Assembly: GCF_039538365.1 (NCBI RefSeq)
Contig: NZ_BAABCA010000004.1
Location: 310,001 to 374,000, forward strand
Direction of reading: 5' to 3'
DNA length: 64,000 bases
Origin: Postechiella marina
GTDB lineage: Bacteria > Bacteroidota > Bacteroidia > Flavobacteriales > Flavobacteriaceae
The notes below the pieces were generated by a model. The model was not told where the DNA came from, did no database searches, and saw only the letters and a program-made list of their open reading frames with translations. Position numbers and translations under genes: made by a program. Each line of letters opens with the position of its first letter. The stretch's first letter is position 1. Positions 25,220-33,930 of the stretch are shown here, one piece after another.

Positions 25220-26491
25220 TTGTACAATTACAAATTAAGTCTAGAATACGCCCAACAGCAAGACCAAGAAGACCCATTAAATTCTTATAGAAGTCAGTTC
25301 CATCTTCCTAAAGACAACTTAGGCAATCCGCTTATTTATATGACGGGAAACTCGTTAGGCTTGCAACCCAAAACAACAAAAACTGCAGTTAATCAAGAAT
25401 TAGAAGATTGGGCTAACTTAGGTGTAGAAGGCCATTTTGAAGCTAAAAACCCGTGGTTACCATATCATGAGTTTTTAACCGAAAGCATGGCACATGTAGT
25501 AGGCGCAAAACCTATTGAAGTTATAGTAATGAATACGCTTACTGCCAACCTTCATTTTATGATGGTTTCGTTTTACCAGCCTACAAAAGAACGTTATAAA
25601 ATACTTATTGAGAGTGATGCTTTCCCGTCTGACAAATATGCTGTAGAATCGCAATTACGACACCACGGATATGATGATAAAGACGGAGTTGTTTTATGGA
25701 AACCAAGACCAGGAGAAGATTTATTGAGGTACGAAGATTTAGAAACTATTCTAGAAGAACAAGGCGACCAGATTGCATTAATAATGATTGGTGGCATTAA
25801 TTATTATACAGGCCAGTTTTTCGATTTAAAACGCATTACAAATCTAGGACATAAAAGTGGCTGTAAAGTTGGTTTTGACTGTGCCCACGGTGCAGGAAAT
25901 GTAGCTTTGAATTTACACGATTCTGGCGCCGACTTTGCTGTTTGGTGCACTTACAAGTATTTAAATGCTGGACCAGGAAGTTTAGCGGGCTGTTTTGTAC
26001 ACGAAAGACACGCCAACAACAAAGCCCTAAACCGCTTTACTGGCTGGTGGAGCCATAATAAAAAAACACGTTTTAATATGCGTGGTGAGTTTGACCAACT
26101 ACCAGGCGCCGAAGGCTGGCAACTTAGCAACCCTCCTATTTTATCTATGGCTGCAATAAAAGCATCGTTAGATATTTTTAGTAAGGTTGGCATAGAAAAT
26201 TTAGTAAACAAGTCGAAAAAGCTAACAGCTTATTTCGAGTATTTACTAAAGCAGCTTGGAGACGACACTATTAGCATTATTACACCATCGAACCCAGACG
26301 AGCGCGGTTGCCAACTATCTATTCAAGTTAAAAACGCAGATAAAGTACTACACGACAAATTAACAAAAACTGGAGTAATTAGCGATTGGCGCGAACCCGA
26401 TGTTATTCGTTGTGCGCCTGTACCTTTATATAATTCTTTTGAAGATGTGTATAGACTAGTTGAAAAATTAAAAGGTATTTTAAATGAATAG
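25220..26491 (+). CDS. kynU: Kynureninase
   Basis: PLP enzyme that cleaves kynurenine or 3-hydroxykynurenine to (3-hydroxy)anthranilate and alanine. At 423 residues it matches the usual length. Visible motifs are Y-M-T-G-N-S-L-G-L-Q-P near the N-terminus, F-D-C-A-H-G-A-G-N (PLP-binding Asp and His), and W-C-T-Y-K-Y-L-N-A-G-P-G with the Schiff-base Lys at 246. The best start is a TTG (TTG-TAC-AAT), about 20 bases after the predicted transcription start. Its stop overlaps kmo by 8 bases, and the whole kyn gene set runs in the same direction. Confidence 0.95.
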   Translation: MYNYKLSLEYAQQQDQEDPLNSYRSQFHLPKDNLGNPLIYMTGNSLGLQPKTTKTAVNQELEDWANLGVEGHFEAKNPWLPYHEFLTESMAHVVGAKPIEVIVMNTLTANLHFMMVSFYQPTKERYKILIESDAFPSDKYAVESQLRHHGYDDKDGVVLWKPRPGEDLLRYEDLETILEEQGDQIALIMIGGINYYTGQFFDLKRITNLGHKSGCKVGFDCAHGAGNVALNLHDSGADFAVWCTYKYLNAGPGSLAGCFVHERHANNKALNRFTGWWSHNKKTRFNMRGEFDQLPGAEGWQLSNPPILSMAAIKASLDIFSKVGIENLVNKSKKLTAYFEYLLKQLGDDTISIITPSNPDERGCQLSIQVKNADKVLHDKLTKTGVISDWREPDVIRCAPVPLYNSFEDVYRLVEKLKGILNE

Positions 26492-27884
26492 TAAAGAAAA
26501 CATACTTATTATTGGAGCAGGACTTTGCGGTAGCCTTTTAGCCTTACGTTTGGCACAACGAGGTTACAACGTTTCTGTATACGAAAAACGACCAGATTTA
26601 CGTAAAATAAACATTAGTGCTGGACGCTCTATAAACCTTGCTTTTTCTGACAGAGGCAATAAAGCCATGAAACTTGTAGGTATTCAAGATAAAGTTAAAG
26701 CACTATGCATACCCATGTATGGACGCATGATTCACGATAGAAAAGGGCAAACTTTTCAGTCTAATTACAGTGGGAGAGATCACGAATTTATCAATTCTAT
26801 TTCTAGAGACGCTTTAAATGCTTTACTTCTTAACGAAGCCGAAGCACATAAAAACGTTACTCTGTATTTTAACAGTAAATGTAAATTGGTAGATTTTGAA
26901 AACACTACTGCGCTCTTTATAGATTACAACACAAAAGCAGAATTTAGTAAAACAGCTAACCTTATTATTGCTACAGATGGTGCTGGTTCTGTAATGCGTA
27001 AAAGTTACTATTTAGGCAAAAAGTTTTTATTTAGTTTCTCGCAAAATTATTTAACACATGGGTACAAAGAGCTAAGTATTTTACCTGCTCAAAATGGTGA
27101 CTACAAAACCAACAAAAATGCTCTGCATATATGGCCTCGCGGTAGTTTTATGCTTATTGCTTTACCCAATTTAGATGGTAGCTTTACAGTAACTTTGTTT
27201 TTAAGTTATAATCAAGGCGAATATCATTTTAATAATTTAACGACTCCAGAAGCAGTTAGAGTATTCTTTAAAAAAGAATTTCCTGATGCTTTAAAGCTAA
27301 TGCCCAATCTTGAAGAAGAGTTTTTTAAAAACCCAACATCGCCATTAGGCACTATAAAGTGTTCGCCTTGGCATTATAAAGGCAACACCTTATTAATGGG
27401 AGATGCTGCGCATGCTATTGTTCCTTTTTACGGACAAGGCATGAATGCATCGTTTGAAGATGTTGTAGAATTTGATACTATTTTAAATACACACAAAGGC
27501 CATTGGCAATCTGTTTTTAAGGCTTACGAAGCAACTCGAAAAAAAGATACCGATGCCATTGCAGATTTAGCTATAGATAATTTTTACGAAATGCGAGATC
27601 ATGTAGCCAACCCCGTTTTTAAAGAAAAACGTAAATTAGAAATGGCGCTAGAAAAAGCTTTTCCAAACGCATATTCGTCAAAATACTCGCTAGTTACTTT
27701 TAACGAAACTATTGGCTATAAAGAAGCGATGATAAAAGGCAGAGCACAAGACAAAGCCATATTAAACCTATTAACCAACAATAAATTAGATTTAGAAGGC
27801 GACTTAAAAATAGTATTGCAAAAGGTAAAACAAGAAACAGAAGCCATTTTAAATGAAGATACTGTTGCTGGATTAAATAATTAA
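26484..27884 (+). CDS. kmo: Kynurenine 3-monooxygenase
   Basis: FAD- and NADPH-dependent hydroxylase that makes 3-hydroxykynurenine. The 466-residue protein has the FAD motif I-I-G-A-G-L-C-G-S-L, the D-G-A-G-S motif in the middle, and G-D-A-A-H-A-I-V-P-F-Y-G-Q-G-M-N-A near residue 310, the family's hallmark. The C-terminal ~70 residues are helical, as in membrane-associated KMOs. With kynU it gives 3-hydroxyanthranilate, so flux goes through the hydroxylated branch. Confidence 0.95.
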   Translation: MNSKENILIIGAGLCGSLLALRLAQRGYNVSVYEKRPDLRKINISAGRSINLAFSDRGNKAMKLVGIQDKVKALCIPMYGRMIHDRKGQTFQSNYSGRDHEFINSISRDALNALLLNEAEAHKNVTLYFNSKCKLVDFENTTALFIDYNTKAEFSKTANLIIATDGAGSVMRKSYYLGKKFLFSFSQNYLTHGYKELSILPAQNGDYKTNKNALHIWPRGSFMLIALPNLDGSFTVTLFLSYNQGEYHFNNLTTPEAVRVFFKKEFPDALKLMPNLEEEFFKNPTSPLGTIKCSPWHYKGNTLLMGDAAHAIVPFYGQGMNASFEDVVEFDTILNTHKGHWQSVFKAYEATRKKDTDAIADLAIDNFYEMRDHVANPVFKEKRKLEMALEKAFPNAYSSKYSLVTFNETIGYKEAMIKGRAQDKAILNLLTNNKLDLEGDLKIVLQKVKQETEAILNEDTVAGLNN

Positions 27885-27891
27885 AAACATT

Positions 27892-28674
27892 ATGGACTTA
27901 AAACTAAATAATAAAAATGCATTGGTATGCGGCAGTTCTCAAGGCATTGGTAAAGCTACAGCTATAGCTCTTGCTGCCGAGGGTGTTAACGTAACCTTAG
28001 TAGCTAGAAATAGAGAAAAACTTAAAGCTGTTTTGGCAGAATTACCTGCACACAGAAACCACAGTTATATTGTTGCAGATTTTTCTAACCCGAGAGACTT
28101 GCAAGAACAAATTCTTAAATTTATTGAAAAAAATGGTGGTTTTCATATTGTAATAAACAATACTGGCGGACCACGACCTGGAGATATTTTAAGCGCTTCT
28201 ATTTCTGAATTTGAAAACGGGTTTACCCAACACCTAAAATGTAACCACTTAATTGCTCAAGCCACTGTACCGTTTATGAAAACGGAAGGTTTTGGTCGTA
28301 TTATTAACATTATTTCTACATCGGTAAAAGAGCCTATTGAAGGTTTAGGTGTAAGCAACACCATAAGAGGTGCGGTTGGTAATTGGAGTAAAACATTATC
28401 GTTTGAAGTCGCTCGTTTTGGCATTACTGTTAATAATGTGCTTCCTGGTTTTACAGAAACCGAACGCTTAGCAGACATTATTAAAATTAAAGCTAATATT
28501 GAAAATACTACAGAGAAGGACATGACTGCTATTATGAAAAACTATACACCTGCAAAACGTTTTGCAAAGCCCGAAGAGGTTGCTGGTGTTATTACTTTTC
28601 TTGCTAGCGAAACTGCGAGTTATATTAACGGAATTAACGTTCCTGTTGATGGTGGAAGAACAAAAAGTTTGTAA
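27892..28674 (+). CDS. SDR-family oxidoreductase with altered active site
   Basis: A 260-residue Rossmann-fold protein. The cofactor motif C-G-S-S-Q-G-I-G-K-A-T is intact (about 13-23) and the N-N-T-G-G motif follows. In the catalytic region the usual Tyr-x3-Lys reads as L-G-V-S-N-T-I-R-G, so both Tyr and Lys are replaced. A subgroup of bacterial SDRs shares this pattern, as far as I recall. Its place between kmo and the 3-hydroxyanthranilate dioxygenase gene suggests a role in the same catabolic route, perhaps on a semialdehyde intermediate, but this is inference. Annotations as 3-oxoacyl-ACP reductase should not be trusted. Confidence 0.82.
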   Translation: MDLKLNNKNALVCGSSQGIGKATAIALAAEGVNVTLVARNREKLKAVLAELPAHRNHSYIVADFSNPRDLQEQILKFIEKNGGFHIVINNTGGPRPGDILSASISEFENGFTQHLKCNHLIAQATVPFMKTEGFGRIINIISTSVKEPIEGLGVSNTIRGAVGNWSKTLSFEVARFGITVNNVLPGFTETERLADIIKIKANIENTTEKDMTAIMKNYTPAKRFAKPEEVAGVITFLASETASYINGINVPVDGGRTKSL

Positions 28675-28696
28675 CTTTATATCAAGATTTTTAATT

Positions 28697-28800
28697 GCGT
28701 GAGGGATTGATGCGGTATCCTTTTTATTTGTAATGTTTGAGCGCAGCGAAATGGTTACAAATAAAAAGATTTAGCGGAAAGCCCGACCCTTGGGGCACGC
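28697..28800 (+). repeat. Inverted, repeat-like intergenic element inside the kyn operon
   Basis: Outer arms GCGTG (28697-28701) and CACGC (28796-28800) enclose a perfect 13-base stem (TTTTTATTTGTAA at 28721-28733 with TTACAAATAAAAA at 28755-28767). The 21-base loop contains GAGCGCAGCGAA. The composition is more GC-rich than its neighbours. From memory, sequences of this kind recur between genes in Flavobacteriaceae genomes, but only one copy is in this window. It would be present in the kyn mRNA. It contains no open frame of note. Confidence 0.55.
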
Positions 28801-28816
28801 CCAAAAAAATAAATAC

Positions 28817-29350
28817 ATGAGCAAATTAGTATCTCCTTTAAATTTTAAAGCTTGGATAGATGAACACCGACACCTTTTAAAACCTCCGGTAGGTAATAAA
28901 GTGGTTTGGAAAAATGGTGATTATATTGTTATGGTTGTTGGCGGACCTAATAGCAGAAAAGATTACCATTACAACGAAACTCCTGAGTTTTTTTACCAAG
29001 TTGAAGGCGATATTGTGCTAAAAATAATGGATGGAGATACGCCTGCAGATGTGCATATTAAAGAAGGTGATATTTATTTACTACCTGCTAAAGTTCCTCA
29101 TTCGCCACAGCGAGCTGCTAATACGGTTGGTTTGGTTATAGAGTATCCTAGATCTAAAAAAATGAGAGATGCTTTGGAGTGGTATTGCGAGAATTGCAAT
29201 CATTTATTATATAGAAAAAAGTTTAAATTGGATGATATTGAAATTGATATGCCTGCTATTTTTGATAAATTTTATGGTAGCGAAAAAAAGCGCACTTGTA
29301 ATAAATGCGGTACGGTAATGATGCCTCCAAAAAAGCTTGAAATTGAGTAA
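28817..29350 (+). CDS. 3-Hydroxyanthranilate 3,4-dioxygenase
   Basis: Cupin ring-cleaving dioxygenase producing 2-amino-3-carboxymuconate semialdehyde. The 177-residue chain has the Fe(II) ligands in D-Y-H-Y-N-E-T-P-E-F (His, Glu) and V-P-H-S-P (His). A rubredoxin-like second metal site is formed by C-E-N-C and C-N-K-C near the C-terminus, as in bacterial enzymes. The ATG at 28817 is preferred over an upstream in-frame start at 28790 that lies inside the repeat-like element. It follows the SDR gene after a 142-base gap and lies 36 bases before the decarboxylase gene. Confidence 0.94.
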   Translation: MSKLVSPLNFKAWIDEHRHLLKPPVGNKVVWKNGDYIVMVVGGPNSRKDYHYNETPEFFYQVEGDIVLKIMDGDTPADVHIKEGDIYLLPAKVPHSPQRAANTVGLVIEYPRSKKMRDALEWYCENCNHLLYRKKFKLDDIEIDMPAIFDKFYGSEKKRTCNKCGTVMMPPKKLEIE

Positions 29351-29386
29351 CATTATTGATTTACCCAACCTACCAATAACATAACA

Positions 29387-30472
29387 ATGGCACAACGGAA
29401 GCTTAGAATTAACGGACATTCGCACTTATTGCCTTACCCAGAAGAGATTCCTAGTTTTATGAAAGAAAAGGAGATTTTTTGGGTAGATAACGACCGTAAA
29501 CACATGCTGCAAAAAGGCTGGAAACGCCCTGTTACAGACTCTAGCTTTTTTCTGAATGAAAAATTAGAATGGATGGAACGTAATAAACTAGACCACGCTG
29601 TAGTTTTAAATTTATCGCAGTTGTATGGTAATGGTTTGCGTTTACAAGATATGAAACGCGCACTTAGGTTTCAAAACGATTTTAATGCTAAAATACAGCA
29701 TGATCACCCGTCTAAATTTACCTGTGGTTTCGTGGTACACCCTGGTTTTATTCATGGTGCTTTGTATGAAATTGAGCGTTGTGTAGAAGAACTAGATATG
29801 AAGGTTTTATGTTTACCTACTCATTTTATGGATTCTATTGGGCAATGGCGATCGGTTTTTGATAAAGAAAACGATGCTATTTTTGAATTAGCCAACAAAT
29901 ATAAACTGGCTATAGAAATTCACCCGTATGATGGTGATAAAATGATTAACTTAGAGAATACTTCTTGGCGTTTTCATTTAATTTGGATGTTGGCACAATG
30001 TGGAGATGCTTACCACTTTTACACGCTTAATGGTATGCAAGAACGCTATCCTGACATTAGAACTTGCTTTGCGCATGGTGGGCAATTGGCACAGATGAAT
30101 TTAGGTAGACGTATTCAAGGTTTTGATGGCAGACCCGATTTATTTGAAGGTAAACACCACCCAAGAAAGGCTGTTGGGCATGCTAATATTTATTTTGATA
30201 CTTTGGTACACGACACAGACTCTTTAAAGTTAATGATTGAAAAACAAGGTAGTAACCAAGTTATTTTAGGATTAGATGATCCCTACCCGTTGGGGGAGAT
30301 GGAGAGTGATGCACAATCGTCTTACCCTGGAAAATTATTAGATTTAGCTATAGATAGAGACATTATTAACCAAAAACAATACGATGATATTTGGGAAGAT
30401 AATGTGCTTAGGTGGCTTTTTGGTGATGATATTAGGGCTAAAGAAAAGTTGATTAGTAAAATTTTGAGTTGA
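29387..30472 (+). CDS. Amidohydrolase, ACMSD-type decarboxylase
   Basis: A 361-residue metal-dependent TIM-barrel enzyme of the amidohydrolase_2 family. The N-terminal H-S-H (I-N-G-H-S-H-L-L-P) is the first metal pair. A mid-chain E-I-H-P-Y and F-A-H-G-G supply later ligands, and L-G-L-D-D-P-Y-P gives the C-terminal Asp. Immediately after the 3-hydroxyanthranilate dioxygenase, the likely job is decarboxylation of 2-amino-3-carboxymuconate semialdehyde to 2-aminomuconate semialdehyde. That diverts carbon away from quinolinate/NAD toward catabolism. It is longer than pseudomonad ACMSD (~335 residues), so assignment rests partly on context. Confidence 0.87.
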   Translation: MAQRKLRINGHSHLLPYPEEIPSFMKEKEIFWVDNDRKHMLQKGWKRPVTDSSFFLNEKLEWMERNKLDHAVVLNLSQLYGNGLRLQDMKRALRFQNDFNAKIQHDHPSKFTCGFVVHPGFIHGALYEIERCVEELDMKVLCLPTHFMDSIGQWRSVFDKENDAIFELANKYKLAIEIHPYDGDKMINLENTSWRFHLIWMLAQCGDAYHFYTLNGMQERYPDIRTCFAHGGQLAQMNLGRRIQGFDGRPDLFEGKHHPRKAVGHANIYFDTLVHDTDSLKLMIEKQGSNQVILGLDDPYPLGEMESDAQSSYPGKLLDLAIDRDIINQKQYDDIWEDNVLRWLFGDDIRAKEKLISKILS

Positions 30473-30543
30473 GAAAAGTGTTTTTCTCTATACTTCGTAA
30501 AAAAGTAATACTTTCGCGTTTTAAATTATATTGAATTTTTGCT

Positions 30544-31185
30544 ATGTATTTTTTACCCGAAAAATTAGACGATTATGTTGTAAATCATTCTGAAAACGAA
30601 CCCGATTTATTACAACAATTAACACGCGAAACATACCAAAAAATATTACAACCAATTATGCTTAGTGGCCCATACCAAGGGCGTGTGTTAAGCATGATTT
30701 CTAAGTTAAAACAACCTAAATCTATTTTAGAATTGGGTACTTTTACTGGATATGCCACTTTGTGCTTAGCAGAAGGTTTGCTAAAAGATGGCGAAATACA
30801 TACTATTGATATTAATGAGGAGTTGGTAGATTTTCAGCGTAAATATTTTGACAAATCGGGTTACGGACACCAAATACATCAGCATTTAGGTAGCGCTATT
30901 GATGTTTTACCAAATTTAAATAAAACCTTCGATTTAGTTTTTATTGATGCTGATAAGCCAAATTATGTAAATTATTTTCATCTAATAATAGATAAATTAA
31001 ATACTGGTGGCATTATTATATCAGACAATGTATTATGGCATGGTAAAGTGGTTGAAGATTTAGACCCAAAAGACAAATCGACAAAGGCTGTATTAGATTA
31101 TAACACACTTTTAAAAGAAGATGCTAGAATAGAATCTGTTTTATTGCCTATTAGGGATGGATTAACCATTAGCAGAAAACGCTAA
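30544..31185 (+). CDS. O-methyltransferase, COMT-like family 3
   Basis: A 213-residue SAM-dependent catechol-type O-methyltransferase. Visible are I-L-E-L-G-T-F-T-G-Y-A-T (motif I), H-T-I-D-I-N-E-E (ribose-binding acidic residue), F-D-L-V-F-I-D-A-D-K (metal/catalytic Asp) and S-D-N-V-L-W-H-G. The acceptor is unknown; a link to the adjacent aromatic catabolism is possible but unproven. It lies 71 bases after the decarboxylase gene and could be read from the same or its own promoter. Confidence 0.9.
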   Translation: MYFLPEKLDDYVVNHSENEPDLLQQLTRETYQKILQPIMLSGPYQGRVLSMISKLKQPKSILELGTFTGYATLCLAEGLLKDGEIHTIDINEELVDFQRKYFDKSGYGHQIHQHLGSAIDVLPNLNKTFDLVFIDADKPNYVNYFHLIIDKLNTGGIIISDNVLWHGKVVEDLDPKDKSTKAVLDYNTLLKEDARIESVLLPIRDGLTISRKR

Positions 31186-31198
31186 GATATACTACACT

Positions 31199-33493
31199 TT
31201 AAACAGAAAGTCTTTTTACCCCGCTTCTTTGAAATAATGTTCCTTTTTTACTATGCTGAATATTAGATTCTATTAATTGAAAAAACTCATAATTATCAAA
31301 TGGTTTAGTTATTAGCCCATTAAAACTAATATACTTTTCATTTTCTTTAAAGTCTTCTATATCTGCTGCAGTTAAAGCTAATATAGGGATATTACTATTA
31401 AACTCTCGAATTAAATTAGTTGCCTCGATACCTCCCATTACGGGCATATTTATATCCATTAAAATAAGATCGAATGGTTTATTTTTTAAGGTATCTATAG
31501 CTTCTACTCCATTTTCTACTATTTCGCAATAGTAGTTTGCTTTTTCTAATAAGTTTTTAGTTACTATTTGATTAATCTTATTGTCTTCTGCTATTAAGAT
31601 TTTAGAATTATTTAAAGATCTTACTTTTTTCTGAATTATTTTGTTTTTAGCTTTTTCAAAACCTTCGGTATCTATTTCGAAGTTTACATTAAAACTAAAC
31701 TTAGAGCCAGAACCGTATTCGCTTTCTAATTCTATTTTACTTTCAAAAAGTTCTATTATTTTTTTAGTAATAGTAAGACCTAAACCAGTGCCTTTATAGC
31801 TTAAATTACTGTTTTCTAATTGTGAAAAATCATCAAAAATAGATTTAAATTTTTCTTTTGGTATTCCCGTTCCGTTATCTTCTACTTCAAAACGTAAATC
31901 GACATTATTGTTGTCGTTATTAATATTTCTTACTATTACGGTTACAAAAATATCTCCGTTACTAGTAAACTTTACACTGTTTCCTATTAAATTAATTAAT
32001 ACTTGAGACAACCTAACATTATCGCACATAATATATTTAGGTAGCCTATTATCCATATTTAAATGAATTTTGTTATTGGTTTCTTTTAATTTATAATCAA
32101 AAGAACCAATAATATTTTCTAGCAATGGTTTTAATTCAACAGAGACCTTTTTTAATTCTATTTTATCCGATTCTATTTTTCCAAATTCTAAAACCTCATT
32201 AATTAAACGTAAAAGGTAATCGCCAGAATATTTCAACGATTTTAAATACTTGCTGTCTTTATTGCTTAAGTTATTATTTGCTAATAGTAAAGATGTAATA
32301 CCTACTACACCATATAAAGGCGTTCTTAATTCATGAGTTACATTAGATATAAATTTAGATTTTAATTGACTCGATTTTAAGGCTTCGTCTTTATCTAACT
32401 CTAACTGATCGTTTCTTTTTTCTAAAACATTAGCTAATTTTCTTTTAGAGATATAATTAAAATATATAGCTACAAGCGCTACACCTAAAAAAAACAAAGC
32501 CATAGCCATTACAAAATTTACATTTTTTGTTTTTTTTGCTATCTGAGATTGGTACAGTTTTTCGCTGTTGGCTATTTGCACTTCATTTTTATAGTCTTCA
32601 ATAAGAAATTTAGATTTATCTATAACTTCGTGCCTGTCTTTTTTAGTGTTTAAATAAGAATCGTGATAATCGTTATATTTTAATAAGAATAAATAAGCAA
32701 TACCTTTATCCTCTGTAAAAGCATAAGCCGAAGCCATATGTTTATATATTTTACTAAAAAGTAAATCGCTATCGGTATGTTTACTTAAATCGCTCTTATT
32801 TAAATTTAATAAGGCTTCTTCAAACTTTATTATAGCATTACTGTACATCTCCTTTTTTAAAAGGTAGAGCCCCTTTAAATAACTATGATAACCTTTTGCA
32901 TAATAACTTAAGCGTGGTGAAGCATCTAAAGACGTATTAAAATGTAATAAACTTAGTAGTGCTTTGTCTAAATAATTGTTATTAATATAAAACTCTGATA
33001 AAGCTATGCCTATTTGCTGAATTAAATCGTGCTTTTTTTCTAAAGTATAATTATTGTCTGATAAAAATGCTTTTGTAACCGAATATTTTTTTGCTTTTTC
33101 TAAGTAGATTAAAGCTTCATTAGGAGATTTTTCTTGATTAGCAAGTTTCCCTAAATTTAGGTAAGACATGCCCAACAAATAATTATCGTTAATGGCAGAT
33201 GCAGGTTGAAGCATCGTTTTATAACTACGTTTAGCATCAACATACTCGTACATTAAACTATAAATATTACCTAAATACAGATTAGATATAGCCCTACCGT
33301 AATTATCTTGAATAGAATCTGATTTTTTCTTGACTTTATTGAATGCAATAAAGGACTCTAATATCTGATTATTAGTGTAATACAAGATAGCAGAATTGTT
33401 TAAACTATCTATTTCTTTAATTAAACGACGATCACTTTGACTAATAGCTACATTAGAAAACAGCAGAAAACACGTTATTAAGCAGGTTTTCAT
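31199..33493 (-). CDS. TPR hybrid sensor histidine kinase, paralogue of the 16448 kinase
   Basis: A 764-residue protein with signal peptide (1-18), periplasmic TPR-like repeats (about 25-290), a membrane helix (about 327-346) and HisKA with H387 (V-T-H-E-L-R-T-P-L-Y-G). HATPase_c (D-N-G-T-G-I, G-T-G-L-G-L-T) and a receiver domain with D680 (L-M-D-I-N-M-P) follow. The layout and the K-S-L-K-Y-S-G-D-Y-L-L stretch closely match the kinase at 16448, which indicates a duplicated family. No output domain or partner gene is next to it. It converges with the O-methyltransferase gene. Confidence 0.92.
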   Translation of the reverse strand: MKTCLITCFLLFSNVAISQSDRRLIKEIDSLNNSAILYYTNNQILESFIAFNKVKKKSDSIQDNYGRAISNLYLGNIYSLMYEYVDAKRSYKTMLQPASAINDNYLLGMSYLNLGKLANQEKSPNEALIYLEKAKKYSVTKAFLSDNNYTLEKKHDLIQQIGIALSEFYINNNYLDKALLSLLHFNTSLDASPRLSYYAKGYHSYLKGLYLLKKEMYSNAIIKFEEALLNLNKSDLSKHTDSDLLFSKIYKHMASAYAFTEDKGIAYLFLLKYNDYHDSYLNTKKDRHEVIDKSKFLIEDYKNEVQIANSEKLYQSQIAKKTKNVNFVMAMALFFLGVALVAIYFNYISKRKLANVLEKRNDQLELDKDEALKSSQLKSKFISNVTHELRTPLYGVVGITSLLLANNNLSNKDSKYLKSLKYSGDYLLRLINEVLEFGKIESDKIELKKVSVELKPLLENIIGSFDYKLKETNNKIHLNMDNRLPKYIMCDNVRLSQVLINLIGNSVKFTSNGDIFVTVIVRNINNDNNNVDLRFEVEDNGTGIPKEKFKSIFDDFSQLENSNLSYKGTGLGLTITKKIIELFESKIELESEYGSGSKFSFNVNFEIDTEGFEKAKNKIIQKKVRSLNNSKILIAEDNKINQIVTKNLLEKANYYCEIVENGVEAIDTLKNKPFDLILMDINMPVMGGIEATNLIREFNSNIPILALTAADIEDFKENEKYISFNGLITKPFDNYEFFQLIESNIQHSKKGTLFQRSGVKRLSV

Positions 33494-33582
33494 AATACTT
33501 GTTGTTTGAAGGTACTAATGTAGTACAATTATCGCAATAATTGCATTTTTTATCGTTAAAATGCAGTTCTATGTAAGAAAAA

Positions 33583-33870
<288 letters not shown>

Positions 33871-33930
33871 ATTACAAATATAGTAAGTTGTTTTAATACA
33901 ATAAAGAAAATGTTTTTGTTTATGATAATT

